Of a stretch of DNA of 64,000 nucleotides, positions 43,437 through 53,176 are shown in pieces (the stretch's first letter is position 1; each line of letters begins with the position of its first letter). The notes under the pieces are model-generated. The model did not search any database and was not told the DNA's origin. It saw only the letters and a list, made by a program, of their open reading frames with translations. Both the position numbers and the translations under genes were made by a program. This DNA is from Deltaproteobacteria bacterium (GTDB lineage Bacteria > Myxococcota > Myxococcia > Myxococcales > Anaeromyxobacteraceae). The DNA is taken from positions 220,880 to 284,879 of the forward strand of contig JACRMN010000017.1 in the NCBI GenBank assembly GCA_016214955.1, given 5' to 3'.

Positions 43437-44440
43437 GGCGCCCCGGCGGCGCCGCCGAGCCGGGTGCCGGGCGGCAGGGCGATGCCCTTGGCGAAGTCGG
43501 CGGCCGGGAGCCGCCGCTTCCCCTCGAGCTGGAGCTCGGTGGCGAGGAGCGCGGACCCATCACCGCAACCCAGCAGGATGCCGGCAGGAATCTGGGCGAC
43601 CTCGCCCGGATCCAGTGCCCCGCGCGCCATGTCCGGCACCGAGGTTCCGGCCGTCCGGCCAATCCTGGCGGCGGCCAGCTCCTCGGGGGTGGCCTCCCGG
43701 GCGGCGTGCACCTTGAGCAGCTTCCCGGACAGGGTGGTGAAGGCGCCCGGCCAGGGGCTGAAGCCGCGGATACGGCAGGCGAGCCGTGCGGCCGGCAGCC
43801 GGAAGTCGAGCCGCCCCTGCTCCTTCTCGATGACCGGGGCGAGCGTCACGCCCGCCTCCCCCTGGCGCACCGGTGTGAGCCGTCCGGCCTCGAGGAGGGG
43901 GAGCGCCTCGCACAGGGCCTCGCCGCCCAGCCGCGCCAGCCGCGGGAAGAGCTCCCCCGAGGTCTCGTGGGGCCCGATGGCAGTCTCGCGCTGCAGGAGG
44001 ACGTCGCCGGTGTCGAGCCCCTCGTCCATCCGCATGATGGTGACGCCGGTGGTGCGGTCCCCCTCGGCGATGGACCACTGGATGGGGGCGGCCCCGCGCC
44101 AGCGCGGCAGGAGCGAGGCGTGGACGTTGACGGCGCCGCGGGGCGCCAGCGTGAGCAGGTCCTTGCCGAGGATGCGGCCGTAGGCCACCACCACCAGCAG
44201 ATCCGGCGAGAGCGCCCCCAGGGCCGCCGCCAGCTTCCCGTCGCGCACCTTCTCCGGCTGCAGCACCGGCAGCCCGCGCGCCAGGGCCCACTCCTTGGTG
44301 GCGGGCGCCGCCAGCGCCTGGCCCCGGCCGGCGGGCCGGTCGGGCTGGGCCACCACGCAGAGCAGCGTGTGCCCGGCGGCGGCCAGCGCCTCGAGCGCGG
44401 CCACGGCGAAGGGCGGTGTACCCAGGAAGGCGATCTTCAC
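43433..44440 (-). CDS. fmt: methionyl-tRNA formyltransferase
   Basis: 335 residues, GTG start. Signature motifs: FLGTPPFAVAALEAL at the N-terminus, VVAYGRILGKDLL, NVHASLLPRWRGAAPIQW with the catalytic Asn and His, and MDEGLDTGDVL with the catalytic Asp. A C-terminal OB-like domain follows (about 205-335). It formylates initiator Met-tRNA. No def gene is present beside it here. It is the first gene of the fmt-rsmB-rpe set and divergent from the HAMP protein. Confidence 0.95.
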   Translation of the reverse strand: MKIAFLGTPPFAVAALEALAAAGHTLLCVVAQPDRPAGRGQALAAPATKEWALARGLPVLQPEKVRDGKLAAALGALSPDLLVVVAYGRILGKDLLTLAPRGAVNVHASLLPRWRGAAPIQWSIAEGDRTTGVTIMRMDEGLDTGDVLLQRETAIGPHETSGELFPRLARLGGEALCEALPLLEAGRLTPVRQGEAGVTLAPVIEKEQGRLDFRLPAARLACRIRGFSPWPGAFTTLSGKLLKVHAAREATPEELAAARIGRTAGTSVPDMARGALDPGEVAQIPAGILLGCGDGSALLATELQLEGKRRLPAADFAKGIALPPGTRLGGAAGAP

Positions 44441-44546
44441 GTTCGGTCCGTGCGGCTCCCGCTGCCTGGTTGGGGTCGCTTCGTTGCGGCGCCGGGACCC
44501 GGTGATACCATGCCTCGGTCCTCCTGCCCCGGTCCCAGGTCGCGCG

Positions 44547-45134
44547 ATGCCCGAGTCCCACAGCCGCCGAACCTACCTCATCGACCGGCGCTTCCAGCTC
44601 AAGTACGTGCTCCTCCTCATGGGCTGGGGCGCGGTGATGGCCGTGCTCTTCGGTCTCTGGGCCTGGCAGGCGCACCAGCAGGCGGCGGAGCTCCTGGCCC
44701 GCGACGCCGACCAGCAGGCCCTGCTCCACCAGGCCGACCGCACCCTGCTCGTGGCCCTGGCGGCCATCGGCCTGCTCTCCATGCTGGCGCTCGGCCTCCT
44801 GGGTTTCATCATCACCCACCGCGTGGCCGGCCCGGTGTGGGTCATGGGCCTCGAGCTCGCGGAGCTGGCGCGCGGCAGGTACCCGGCGCGGCGGGGGCTG
44901 CGGCGCGGCGACGAGCTGCAGTCGCTGCACACCCGCTTCCACCAGGCCATCGACGCCCTCGCCGCCCGCGATCGCCACACCCTGGAGGCGCTCGAGGAGG
45001 TCCTCGGGAGCCTGCGGTCCGCGGCCGGGAGGTCCCCGGAGCTCCAGCCCGCCGTGGCCGCGCTCGAGATCGAGGTCAAGGCGCGACGCGAGGGGCTCGG
45101 GGGGGAGCACCAGTCGGCCCCGCCGGCCGGCTAG
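44547..45134 (+). CDS. two-helix HAMP-domain membrane protein
   Basis: 195 residues. A basic N-terminus, helix 1 (about 20-42), a short periplasmic loop (HQQAAELLARDADQQALLHQADRT), helix 2 (about 67-90) and a HAMP-like segment (THRVAGPVWVMGLELAEL, about 91-145) followed by a coiled coil and an unstructured tail. No kinase, cyclase or chemoreceptor output domain is present. Such stand-alone HAMP proteins occur near sensory genes in myxobacteria, role unknown. Confidence 0.7.
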   Translation: MPESHSRRTYLIDRRFQLKYVLLLMGWGAVMAVLFGLWAWQAHQQAAELLARDADQQALLHQADRTLLVALAAIGLLSMLALGLLGFIITHRVAGPVWVMGLELAELARGRYPARRGLRRGDELQSLHTRFHQAIDALAARDRHTLEALEEVLGSLRSAAGRSPELQPAVAALEIEVKARREGLGGEHQSAPPAG

Positions 45135-45177
45135 CGCATCCCGGCGCGGGGGCTGTCCGGTCGCCCCGGGCCGCTCG

Positions 45178-46542
45178 CTAGGCGCCCGGTCCCCCGCCCT
45201 TCTTCGGCACCGGCGTGCCCCGGGGTGGGGTGGAGGTGCGGGCCTCCTTCGGATCCCAGGCCGAGGGGAGCACCCTGAAGGGCAGCAGCTTCGCCAGGAG
45301 CGGGAGCAGCAGCATGCCGCCCGGCGCCGCGAAGATGGCCAGCGCGGGGACCACCCTGGCGAGGTCGATGAGCTGGGCCTTCACCTTGCGCCGCTCCTCG
45401 GCGCTGAGCTGCGTGCCGGAGGCCGCGCGGGCGAGCAGCTGGCCCAGCTCGCCCGCCTGCTTCACCTCGCGGACGATGGCGTCGAGGTTGTCCTCGAAGA
45501 GCCCGGACACCTTGTGAACCAGCTCGTCGGCGACGTCGCCCCACTCGGCCGGCAGGCCCTGGAACTCCCCCGGCACCCACTCGTCCGGTCCGTCCTGCCA
45601 GCGGTGCAGCACCGCTCGCGGGGCCATGGCCGCACGCCGCGCCGCCACCGCCCCGGCGTCGCAGCCGGTGAGCGCCCCGAGCCGCTCGGCGAAGGCGGCG
45701 CGGGCCGGCGAGGGCGCCTGCTCGGCGGCCAGGTCGGCGAGGAGGGCCTGGTCGAGGAGGAAGGCGCGCAGCCGGCGCGGCGCGCTCGCCAGGATCTCCT
45801 CGGGGCCGCGCGGGTTGCGCAGCGCCTCGCGCAGCGCCCGCTCCAGGTCGCGCGGCAGGTGGAGGCGGAGCACCTGGTGGCGCACCACCTTGCGGCGGCG
45901 GGCGTCGAGCGGGCCGTCCACGGCGGTCTGGGCCACCAGCAGCTCCACCAGGAAGGCCATGTCGCGGGCGGCCTGCAGCAGCCGGCGCCGAACGTCGTCC
46001 TCCTCCAGCCGGCCGGCGCGGTAGTAGCGGGCCGCCACCCGCGCCGCCAGCAGCCGCTCCACCCAGAGCTGCCCGCAGGAGAGCGGGATGCCGCCCGCCG
46101 GATCCCCCGGGGGCCAGCCGCTCTCGGCGAAGGTGTAGCCGGCGGCGGCCAGCGCCCGCCGCACCGCCACCTCCGAGCCGCGGGGCGGCGTGCCCGGATC
46201 GGCGGCCAGGGCCTGCGGCAGCTCACCGGCCAGGGCCGCCAGGATGGCCGCCAGCTCGGCGCGCCGCCGGACCGGGTCGGCCGGAGCACCGGCCATGCCG
46301 GCCACCTCGAGGATGACCCGCAGGTGGCCGCGGGCGCGCGCCAGGAAGAAGGGGCGGGCCCCGGGCGGCGGCGGCTCGCCGCCGGCCAGCGAAGCCTCGG
46401 CCAGCCGGCGGGCACGCCCCTCCAGCGAGCCGGGGACCGACTCGGGAACGGCCGGCGCCGGCGGCGCCGCCGGCCTCGACGCCGCCAGTTCCTCCTCCAC
46501 GAGCTCGAGGAGCCACTCGCCGTTGGTGATGTCGAGGGACAC
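45178..46542 (-). CDS. TerB-like/LETM1-like protein
   Basis: 454 residues, GTG start. A Pro/Ala-rich segment (20-60) precedes helical domains. A TerB-like helix bundle lies around 190-270 ([26 protein letters not shown]). The C-terminus resembles LETM1-related proteins: [16 protein letters not shown], then a hydrophobic [23 protein letters not shown] and LPSAWDPKE. Function is unknown; metal-ion or envelope stress roles are suggested for relatives. TAGGAT (46551-46556) 8 bases before the GTG and no SD suggest a leaderless transcript. It is downstream of recA on the same strand. Confidence 0.55.
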   Translation of the reverse strand: MSLDITNGEWLLELVEEELAASRPAAPPAPAVPESVPGSLEGRARRLAEASLAGGEPPPPGARPFFLARARGHLRVILEVAGMAGAPADPVRRRAELAAILAALAGELPQALAADPGTPPRGSEVAVRRALAAAGYTFAESGWPPGDPAGGIPLSCGQLWVERLLAARVAARYYRAGRLEEDDVRRRLLQAARDMAFLVELLVAQTAVDGPLDARRRKVVRHQVLRLHLPRDLERALREALRNPRGPEEILASAPRRLRAFLLDQALLADLAAEQAPSPARAAFAERLGALTGCDAGAVAARRAAMAPRAVLHRWQDGPDEWVPGEFQGLPAEWGDVADELVHKVSGLFEDNLDAIVREVKQAGELGQLLARAASGTQLSAEERRKVKAQLIDLARVVPALAIFAAPGGMLLLPLLAKLLPFRVLPSAWDPKEARTSTPPRGTPVPKKGGGPGA

Positions 46543-46603
46543 GCGCCCCGATCCTAACCCGGGGGGAGCCCGGGTCGAGAGCCCCTGGCGCCGGGGGCGC
46601 CGG

Positions 46604-47677
46604 CTACTTCACCGCCTTCACGCGGGGCTTCTTCTCCTCCGGCTCCTCGGGCTCGGCGGCGGGCGCCACCGGCACGCGCTTCACCCCGAACTTCTCGTAG
46701 AGCAGCGACTCGACCTTCATCAGCACCTCGGGGTGCTCCTTGAGGAAGGCCTTGGCCTGCTCGCGCCCCTGGCCGATGCGGTCGCCGTCGAAGCTGAACC
46801 AGGCGCCGCTCTTCTCCACGATGTTCTCGTTGGAGGCGAGGTCGAGGACGTCGCCCTCGCGGCTGATGCCCTGGCCGTACATGATGTCGAACTCCACCTC
46901 CTTGAACGGAGGGGCCACCTTGTTCTTCACCACCTTGACGCGGGTGCGGTTGCCGATGACCTGCTCGCCGTCCTTGATGGCGCCGATGCGGCGGATGTCG
47001 AGGCGCTGGCTGGCGTAGAACTTGAGGGCGTTGCCGCCGGTGGTGGTCTCTGGGTTGCCGAACATCACCCCGATCTTCATGCGGATCTGGTTGATGAAGA
47101 TGACGATGGTCTGCGACTTGGAGATGGTGCCGGTGAGCTTGCGCAGCGCCTGGCTCATGAGCCGGGCCTGCACGCCCATGTGGGCGTCGCCCATCTCGCC
47201 CTCGAGCTCGGCGCGGGGGACCAGGGCGGCCACCGAGTCGATGACCAGCACGTCGACGGCGCCGGAGCGCACCAGGGTCTCGGTGATCTCCAGGGCCTGC
47301 TCGCCGGTGTCGGGCTGGGAGATGAGCAGGTCGTCGGTGCGGACCCCGAGCTTGCGGGCGTAGCCCACGTCGAGGGCGTGCTCGGCGTCGACGAAGGCGC
47401 AGATGCCGCCGGCGCGCTGGGCCTCGGCCACGGCGTGGAGCGCCAGGGTGGTCTTGCCGGAGGACTCCGGGCCGTAGATCTCGATGATGCGCCCGCGGGG
47501 GAAGCCGCCGACCCCCAGCGCGATGTCGAGCGAGATGGCGCCGGTCGAGACCGCCTGGACGTCCTTCACCAGCGCCTCCTCGTTGCCGAGGCGCATGATC
47601 GAGCCCTTGCCGAAGGCCTTCTCGATGGACGAGACGGCCAGCTCGATCGCCTTCTCCTTCTCCGGTCCGACGGGCAT
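46604..47677 (-). CDS. recA: recombinase RecA
   Basis: 357 residues from ATG 47677, with AAGGAG at 8 bases. All RecA features are present: N-terminal helix, Walker [10 protein letters not shown], Walker [11 protein letters not shown]1/L2 loops ([30 protein letters not shown]) and an acidic-to-basic C-terminal tail ([14 protein letters not shown]), where many RecAs are acidic throughout. It catalyses strand exchange and LexA co-cleavage. A promoter with an embedded SOS-like element lies about 160 bases upstream. Confidence 0.97.
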   Translation of the reverse strand: MPVGPEKEKAIELAVSSIEKAFGKGSIMRLGNEEALVKDVQAVSTGAISLDIALGVGGFPRGRIIEIYGPESSGKTTLALHAVAEAQRAGGICAFVDAEHALDVGYARKLGVRTDDLLISQPDTGEQALEITETLVRSGAVDVLVIDSVAALVPRAELEGEMGDAHMGVQARLMSQALRKLTGTISKSQTIVIFINQIRMKIGVMFGNPETTTGGNALKFYASQRLDIRRIGAIKDGEQVIGNRTRVKVVKNKVAPPFKEVEFDIMYGQGISREGDVLDLASNENIVEKSGAWFSFDGDRIGQGREQAKAFLKEHPEVLMKVESLLYEKFGVKRVPVAPAAEPEEPEEKKPRVKAVK

Positions 47678-47716
47678 CGCGGTTCTCCTTGGGTCGGGGC
47701 GCCTCGGCGTCCCGTT

Positions 47717-47755
47717 CTTGTCGTGTGGCCTTGTCGTACGGCCTGGTCGTGCTGC
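47717..47755 (-). repeat. recA: three tandem 13-base repeats in the recA leader
   Basis: On the plus strand CTTGTCGTGTGGC, CTTGTCGTACGGC and CTGGTCGTGCTGC follow each other without gaps. They lie in the predicted 5' leader of the recA mRNA, between promoter and start codon. They may be a translational or protein-binding array, or simply slippage. Confidence 0.6.
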
Positions 47756-47834
47756 CTGCTGCGGTTCGCTGCTTCGTCGTCCGCTGAGCTTGGTGGCTTC
47801 TCGCATGGGCCCCTGACAGCGGACCTGAACAGAG

Positions 47835-47863
47835 GAGTAACTGAACGCAAGAGCAGGAGTCAA
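47835..47863 (-). promoter_or_regulatory. recA: recA promoter with embedded SOS-like box
   Basis: Read on the minus strand, TTGACT (47863-47858) and TTACTC (47840-47835) are separated by 17 bases. The spacer is occupied by CTGCTCTTGCGTTCAG (47856-47841), which fits most of the LexA motif reported for Myxococcus (CTRHAMRYBYGTTCAGS). A second GTTCAG lies at 47830-47825 near the expected transcription start. The gap 47678-48071 holds only this promoter, the 13-base repeats and the start region of the kinase gene. Confidence 0.55.
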
Positions 47864-48071
47864 GAAAGAGCGCCGCGCCCCCCAACACGGCCCCCTGCCG
47901 GCACGCTGCGGCCGTTCGCCAGGGAGGACCGCCGCGGCCCATGCCGATCGGTCGCGGGGAGGGAACCCGGGTGACACCGGCCCCGCCGGGCGAGCCCGGG
48001 ATTCCAAGCGTTTCTGGCGGTGCGCGGCTGGCAATGCACAGGGCCGGGCGAACGACAGCCCGAGGGGTCCC

Positions 48072-49691
48072 TTGGCCAGCCTCCCCGACCTGCTCCGCGA
48101 GAGCGAGACGCGCATCGCCCACCGGGTGATCACCCGGGCCAGGGAGCGCGGCTTCGGCCCGTACGTCCCCTCGCTGGAGCGGGCCTGGCTGGCGGCGGTG
48201 GCCGGCCTCACCCAGGCCATCGCCTGCGCCTGGAGCCGCGACAGGCGCCCCCGCCCGCTGCCGGCCCGCGGCCCGCCGGAGGGCGAGGCGGTGGCCTGGG
48301 CGGCCGAGGAGTCGCGGCGCCACCGGGAGCGGGGCATGGCGCTGCCCATGTTCCTGGGCCTGGTGAAGCTCTACCGCGAGGTGGTGCTGGAGGTGGCCGG
48401 CGACGACGGGCTCGAGTCCTCGCGGGCGGTGGTCTTCCTGCAGTGCTTCTTCGACGCCGTGGAGATCGCGGCGGTGGCCCAGTGGACGGCGCCCGAGCCC
48501 GCGGCGCGCGAGGCCGAGCTGGCGGGAGCGGCCCGGCGCCTGACGCTGGAGAAGGAGAAGCTGGCCGCCCTCTTCGAGAGCATCCCGCACCCGGTGCTGC
48601 TGGTGGAGCCCGACGGCTACCTCTCCGGCATGAACGACGCCGCCGCCAGGCTCTTCCTGGGCGGCGAGGAGCGGAGCGGCGGGGCCCTGCTCCGCGCCCC
48701 GGCCTGGCTCGCCCGCCGCATCCAGCCGGTGCTGGCCGGCGCGCGGGCCAAGACCTCCTTCGAGGAGGAGCTGCCGGTGGGGCGCGGCAGGCGCCGCTAC
48801 GAGGTCTCGGCGGAGCGGATCCTCGACGTCATCCAGAAGTTCGACGGCGCGGTGGTGTGGCTGGAGGACGTCACCGAGAAGCGGCGCATGGAGGCCCGGC
48901 TGCAGGCCGCCGAGCGGCTGGCCTCCCTGGGCACCCTGGCCGCCGGCGTGGCCCACGAGGTGGCGAACCCGCTGGCCTCGGTGCTCTCCGGCCTCTCGCA
49001 CCTGGCGCGGGAGCTGGACGACCTCGGCGCGGCGCTGCCCCGCGAGGCGGCCGCCGACCTGCGCGAGACCATCGATGACGCCCGCAGCGCCGCCGGCCGC
49101 GTCACGCGCATCGTCCGGGCCATGCAGGACCTGGCCGGCGAGCAGGGCGAGGGGCTGGAGCCGGCGCTGGTGGCGCCGCCGCTCCGGGCCGCGCTGCGGG
49201 CGCTCGAGCCGCGGCTCGGGCCGGTGTCGCTCGCGGCCCAGATCGGCGACCTGCCGCCGGTGCTGGCCCGCGAGGAGCTCCTCGAGCAGGTGTTCGCCAA
49301 CCTGCTGGAGCGGGCGCTGCGGGCCGCGGGCGAGGGCGGGCGGGCCGGCCGCGTCCGGGTGGCGGCCCGCGCCGAAGGGGAAGAGGTGCGCATCGAGATC
49401 GCCGACGACGGGCGGCCGCTGCCGGCCGAGGCCAGGCGCCGGGCCTTCGACCCCAGCGTGCCGGTCCGCGACGGCGGTGGCAGCGCCCTCGGCCTCTCGC
49501 TCTGCCACGCGGCGGTGACCGCCTTCGGCGGCACCATCTCGCTCGGCGACGCGCCCGGGGGCGGGACGCTGGCCTCGGTGGCGCTGCGGGCGGCGCTGCT
49601 CGAGGCGCCCGGCGACCCGCCGGCCGGAGCCGTCTCCGGCGAGGCGGTGCCGGCCCCGCTGCTCGCCGGGGGCGAGGCGCGGCCGCGCTGA
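48072..49691 (+). CDS. PAS-containing soluble sensor histidine kinase
   Basis: 539 residues, TTG start after GAGGGG. The N-terminal ~150 residues are an all-helical RsbRD-like domain. A PAS domain (about 175-280: [22 protein letters not shown]) leads into HisKA with His295 in [14 protein letters not shown] and a HATPase domain with [10 protein letters not shown] and [15 protein letters not shown]. There is no membrane segment, so it senses a cytosolic signal. No response regulator is adjacent. Confidence 0.9.
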   Translation: MASLPDLLRESETRIAHRVITRARERGFGPYVPSLERAWLAAVAGLTQAIACAWSRDRRPRPLPARGPPEGEAVAWAAEESRRHRERGMALPMFLGLVKLYREVVLEVAGDDGLESSRAVVFLQCFFDAVEIAAVAQWTAPEPAAREAELAGAARRLTLEKEKLAALFESIPHPVLLVEPDGYLSGMNDAAARLFLGGEERSGGALLRAPAWLARRIQPVLAGARAKTSFEEELPVGRGRRRYEVSAERILDVIQKFDGAVVWLEDVTEKRRMEARLQAAERLASLGTLAAGVAHEVANPLASVLSGLSHLARELDDLGAALPREAAADLRETIDDARSAAGRVTRIVRAMQDLAGEQGEGLEPALVAPPLRAALRALEPRLGPVSLAAQIGDLPPVLAREELLEQVFANLLERALRAAGEGGRAGRVRVAARAEGEEVRIEIADDGRPLPAEARRRAFDPSVPVRDGGGSALGLSLCHAAVTAFGGTISLGDAPGGGTLASVALRAALLEAPGDPPAGAVSGEAVPAPLLAGGEARPR

Positions 49692-49724
49692 CGCGGGCGC
49701 ACGCCGCCGCGCTACCATCCGGCC

Positions 49725-50651
49725 ATGGCTCCCCGCTTCGCGCCCCGCCGCGCCCTCGGCCGCACCGGCTTCGTCGCCACCGCCATCGGCCAGGGCGACC
49801 TCGCCGACCGCAGCGTCCCCTTCGACCGCTGCGTGGCGGTGCTGCGCCGCGCCCTCGACGCCGGCGTCAACGTGGTGGACACCGCGCCCATGTACGAGGA
49901 CGGCTACTCGGAGGAGATCGTCGGCGCGGCCCTGCGCGGGCGGCGCGAGGGGGTCTTCCTGGTGGACAAGATCGACCACCTGGAGGAGCCGGTCGCGCCC
50001 CAGCTCGACGAGAGCCTGCGCCGCCTGGGCCTGCCGGCGGTGGACCTGCTGGCGCTCCACTCCTGCTCCACGCCGGAGGCCTGGGAGAAGGCGTCGGCGC
50101 CCGGCGGCGCGCTCGCGCAGGTGGGCGAGGAGGTGAGGCGCGGGCGGGCCCGCTTCCGCGGCATCTCCAGCCACCACCCCGAGGTGCTGCTCCGCGCGCT
50201 CGAGAGCGGCCTCTGCGACGTGGTGATGTTCCCGCTCGGCCCCTTCGTCGTCCGCCCCTACCTCACCGAGGTGCTGCCGCGGGCCAAGGCGCTCGGCGTC
50301 GGCACCATCTGCTTCAAGACCTTCGGGGCCGGCAAGCTGCTCGGCGACACCGAGGGGTACGGGCGGCCGCTCTCGGCCCGGCCCCGCGGCAAGCTCTCCT
50401 CGGGTGGCACCGACGCGGCGGCACCATCGCTGCCGCGCCTCGACGTGGCCACCTGCGTCCGCTACACGCTCACCTGCGACCCCGACGTGGCGCTCCTCGG
50501 CCTCTCCTTCGAGAACGAGCAGGACGCGGCCTGGGCCGCCGCCGAGGCCTTCCGGCCCATGAGCGCGGTGGAGATGAACGACGCCCGCCGCGACGCCTGG
50601 GAGGCGGTGAAGGACAAGGGCGAGGCCTGGTGGAACCCGCCCCGGGGCTGA
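49725..50651 (+). CDS. aldo/keto reductase family protein
   Basis: 308 residues. The AKR catalytic tetrad is in place: Asp52 and Tyr57 (DTAPMYEDG), Lys82 (VDKID) and His112 (ALHSC). The NADPH-binding C-terminal half is shorter and less typical; it resembles the radical-SAM-adjacent 'predicted oxidoreductase' branch of the superfamily. TACCAT (49713-49718) lies 6 bases before the ATG without SD, consistent with leaderless expression. Substrate unknown. Confidence 0.85.
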   Translation: MAPRFAPRRALGRTGFVATAIGQGDLADRSVPFDRCVAVLRRALDAGVNVVDTAPMYEDGYSEEIVGAALRGRREGVFLVDKIDHLEEPVAPQLDESLRRLGLPAVDLLALHSCSTPEAWEKASAPGGALAQVGEEVRRGRARFRGISSHHPEVLLRALESGLCDVVMFPLGPFVVRPYLTEVLPRAKALGVGTICFKTFGAGKLLGDTEGYGRPLSARPRGKLSSGGTDAAAPSLPRLDVATCVRYTLTCDPDVALLGLSFENEQDAAWAAAEAFRPMSAVEMNDARRDAWEAVKDKGEAWWNPPRG

Positions 50652-50734
50652 GCCGCGTTCCCGGGCGCCCCGGCTGGAGCGCTCCGCCCCGGGTGACTTC
50701 CCGCGGGGGCGGCTCCGATGGCAGCATCGGCGCC

Positions 50735-51181
50735 ATGGAAAACGCCCTGGGCCGCTACCCGGTGTCCATCACCATCCCCGTCGCCTGGGGGGAGATGGAC
50801 GCCATGCAGCACGTGAACAACGTCGTCTACCTGCGCTGGTTCGAGTCCGCGCGCATCGCCTACTTCGAGAAGTCCGGCCTGCAGGCGGGGCTCGACGACC
50901 TCTCGGTGGGCCCCATCCTGGCGCGCAGCACGGTGGACTACATCCTGCCGGTCACCTACCCGGACACGGTGCGGGTGGAGATCGCGGTCACCAAGATGGG
51001 CCGGAGCTCCTTCGAGATGAGCTACCGGCTCTGGAGCGAGGCCCTGCAGAAGGTGGCCGCCAAGGGCGACGCGGTCATCGTCAACTACGACTACCAGGCC
51101 GGGAAGAGCGTGCCGCTCGACGACCGGACCCGCGGCGCCATCCACGCCCTCGAGGCCTCCGCGCCGGCGCGGCCGGCCTAG
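50735..51181 (+). CDS. hot-dog fold acyl-CoA thioesterase
   Basis: 148 residues. The 4-hydroxybenzoyl-CoA thioesterase-type active site is [20 protein letters not shown] (Asp22, His26, Asn28, Glu38 region). It would hydrolyse acyl-CoA or acyl-ACP in the cytosol. The family includes YbgC of the Tol-Pal system, but no tol genes are adjacent. It is the last plus-strand gene before the minus-strand accessory block. Confidence 0.88.
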   Translation: MENALGRYPVSITIPVAWGEMDAMQHVNNVVYLRWFESARIAYFEKSGLQAGLDDLSVGPILARSTVDYILPVTYPDTVRVEIAVTKMGRSSFEMSYRLWSEALQKVAAKGDAVIVNYDYQAGKSVPLDDRTRGAIHALEASAPARPA

Positions 51182-51197
51182 CTCCCCCGCAAAAAGA

Positions 51198-51230
51198 ATC
51201 GCGGAGCCCGCGACCCACGGGCTCCGCGAT
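51198..51230 (-). terminator. intrinsic terminator downstream of the small membrane protein
   Basis: ATCGCGGAGCCCG (51198-51210) and CGGGCTCCGCGAT (51218-51230) form a perfect 13-bp stem with a 7-base loop. On the minus strand it is followed by TTCTTTTTG (complement of 51191-51197 and neighbours), so it terminates transcription of the gene at 51260. The same stem can end the plus-strand thioesterase transcript without a T-tract. Confidence 0.85.
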
Positions 51231-51259
51231 CCAGGGGCCGTCTCCCCAGGTGGAGGCGG

Positions 51260-51466
51260 CTAGCTGCGGACCTGCGCGACGGGAGCGGGCGCCAGCGCGG
51301 CGCGAAGCTGCTCCTCGGCGGTGTCGGTGAACATGGCGGTGGCGAAGGCCGCGCCGAGCAGCAGGGCCGCGGAGACCGTGGCGATCTCCAGCAGCGTCGA
51401 GAGGGCGCTGCGCTGCGGGCGGGCGAACATGGGGGCGGGGCGGATCGTCAGGGTCTGGGTCGTCAT
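51260..51466 (-). CDS. small one-helix membrane protein, copy 1 of 3
   Basis: 68 residues, ATG preceded by GAGGAGA. A polar N-terminus (about 1-22), a single hydrophobic helix around LEIATVSAALLLGAAFATAMF (about 26-46) and a Glu/Ala tail QLRAALAP. It is paralogous to the proteins at 56168 and 62520. The helix begins with the shared (E/Q)IATV motif and contains ALLLGA. Its own promoter element (51528-51554) and intrinsic terminator make it a monocistronic unit. Family not recognised; predicted to sit in the inner membrane. Confidence 0.82.
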   Translation of the reverse strand: MTTQTLTIRPAPMFARPQRSALSTLLEIATVSAALLLGAAFATAMFTDTAEEQLRAALAPAPVAQVRS

Positions 51467-51527
51467 GGTGCTCTCCTCTACGGAAGGGGTGGCGCCGTGT
51501 TTCACGGTTCCAGCGCCTTCTGCCTCT

Positions 51528-51554
51528 TGGACAGGAGCGCGGGCCGGATCTGAC
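51528..51554 (-). promoter_or_regulatory. conserved 27-base promoter-like element, copy 1
   Basis: Minus strand GTCAGATC (51554-51547), N12, CTGTCCA (51534-51528). The same two blocks with the same 12-base spacing precede both paralogues. It lies 62 bases before the ATG. The layout, (T)GTCAGA-N15-TGTC, resembles promoters of some ECF sigma factors (TGTCACA-N15/16-CGTC of the ECF41 type). Confidence 0.7.
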
Positions 51555-51603
51555 AGGGGCGCGGGACGGCGGTGGGGACGGCGGGCGAACGGCGGGGAAC
51601 GGC

Positions 51604-51790
51604 GGTGCCGGACATGGATGGAACCGCCTGGAATCGCGGCAGAAATCGTACCAAGACGAGAGGGGAAGGTCGCGGAAGGCCAGGAAGGCCCGTGCGGGGG
51701 CCGGTGCCGGGGGGCCGGGGGCCGGTGCCGCGGGGGCCGGTGCCGGACATGCCACGGAAGGCCGGCGAAGGCCGGTGCCGGACACGCCAC
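51604..51790. repeat. GCCGGTGCCGGACATG repeat cluster A
   Basis: Full or near-full copies of GGTGCCGGACATG occur at 51604-51616, 51738-51751 and 51773-51785 (last one ACACG), with partial GCCGGTGCCG copies between (51709-51730). They fill the 375-base gap 51467-51841 upstream of the promoter element; no gene is evident there. Confidence 0.7.
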
Positions 51791-51841
51791 GAAGAGGCCC
51801 GGCCGCCTGCCGGCAGCGGGCAGGCCACCGGGGAGTGCGGC

Positions 51842-52543
51842 CTACCGCCGCGCCGGCTGCGCCTGCCGCCGGGCGGCGAGCCTGGCCGCCCAGAGCACCA
51901 GGCCCGAGAGCGAGGTGGCAACCCCCACCGCCGCCGCGATGGCCAGCAGCGGCGTGTTGAAGTCCTCGCGGCCGCCGTAGTCCATGATGTGGAGGCCGAA
52001 GAGGAAGTCGTAGACCCGCCAGACCCCGTTGCGCCGCGCCTTCACCGCTCCGGTCGCCGCGTCCACGTACACCCGCGTCTCGCGCCCGTCGTCCAGGTCC
52101 ACGCGCCAGGCCGGCACCGGCCCGCCCCGGTACTCCACCGGCGCCGCCTCCACCCGCTCCACCCGCAGCGCCCGCGGCTGGGCCACCTGGTCGGCGCGGG
52201 CGATGCGCTCCGCGGCCGCCGCGTCGACCGCCACCCGCTCGCCGCTGCGCGCGTCCACGAGCCAGCGCCGGACGCCTCGGCCGGCGCTCGCCACCCAGGC
52301 CGGCCGCCCGTCCACCAGGCGGAGGGTCACCTGCTCGGCCCCAGCCAGCGCCGCAGCCGGCAACGGCGCCAGGTCGCCGAGCGGCAGGGGCGCCGCGGGC
52401 TCGGGCGCGGTGCGATCGCTGCCGCGGACGCGCTCGATGGGGACCACGGCGAAGAAGAGGCCGGTCCCCGTCCAGACGGCGAGCTGGACGAGAGCCACGG
52501 CGGAGATCCAGCGGTGGGAGGCGTAGAGCGTCGCGCGGCGCAT
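51842..52543 (-). CDS. PepSY-domain membrane protein
   Basis: 233 residues, ATG after GAGGAGG. An N-terminal helix (about 10-35), a periplasmic PepSY domain (GGPVPAWRVDLDDGRETRVYVDAATGAV) and a C-terminal helix (LLAIAAAVGVATSLSGLVLW) with the HIMDYGGREDFNTPLL segment typical of PepSY-associated transmembrane proteins linked to iron uptake or reduction. No TonB receptor is nearby. Confidence 0.82.
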   Translation of the reverse strand: MRRATLYASHRWISAVALVQLAVWTGTGLFFAVVPIERVRGSDRTAPEPAAPLPLGDLAPLPAAALAGAEQVTLRLVDGRPAWVASAGRGVRRWLVDARSGERVAVDAAAAERIARADQVAQPRALRVERVEAAPVEYRGGPVPAWRVDLDDGRETRVYVDAATGAVKARRNGVWRVYDFLFGLHIMDYGGREDFNTPLLAIAAAVGVATSLSGLVLWAARLAARRQAQPARR

Positions 52544-52628
52544 CGGCCTCCTCTACGGGAAGCCGGCGGCGAGGGGAGCGGCGCAGGCGGGGCGGGCCCC
52601 ATCGAGACCCTCCGGCGCTGGCCGCTGG

Positions 52629-53135
52629 CTAGGGGAGCCTGTAGCTCCCCTTGCCTCGCGTGACGCTCTGGCTGGTCCCTTCCGCTGCCGGGCGAAGGCT
52701 CTGCCGGACGAACTCGCTCTGGCCCGTGATCCCGGCCAGCTTCCCGGTGCCTCCCGTGATGGTGGTGACGCCCTTGACCTCGCCGCCCACCTTCCCGGAG
52801 GCCCGGTAGGTGTTGAAGATCTGGTCTCCGTCCGGTCGGGTGATGACGCAGGAGCCCGACTCGTCCTCCCAGGCGCCGTTGACGATGTGCATCCCGCCCA
52901 CGCACCGCACCGAGGAGTTGTTCATCAACCCCTCGCCCGACGGGCTGACCGAGGCGCCCACGGTGTCGTAGGCGAACTGCAGCCGGTCCTTGCCGAGGGG
53001 AAGGACCTTCACCGTCGCGCTGAGCACGTTCGTGTAGACGTAGGTCCCTTCCTTGGGAAGGGCAGGCGGAGCATCTGCTGCGTTCGACGCCGTGACGGAA
53101 AGGCCCGCCACGAGGAACAGGATTCCCTTCTTCAT
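52629..53135 (-). CDS. exported barrel-like protein of unknown function
   Basis: 168 residues from ATG 53135 (GGAGAG upstream). The signal peptide ends near SNA-ADAPP. The mature part is beta-rich and contains GGTGKLAGITGQSEF, a GTGKF(A)GxxG pattern common in allene-oxide-cyclase/dirigent-type barrels. A disulfide is possible between the two Cys (VRCVGG and GSCVIT). Function unknown. It follows the beta-helix gene by 41 bases. Confidence 0.65.
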   Translation of the reverse strand: MKKGILFLVAGLSVTASNAADAPPALPKEGTYVYTNVLSATVKVLPLGKDRLQFAYDTVGASVSPSGEGLMNNSSVRCVGGMHIVNGAWEDESGSCVITRPDGDQIFNTYRASGKVGGEVKGVTTITGGTGKLAGITGQSEFVRQSLRPAAEGTSQSVTRGKGSYRLP

Positions 53136-53176
53136 CGGCGCTCTCCTCTCCCTGTGCACAGGTCCGCTCTCCTCCG

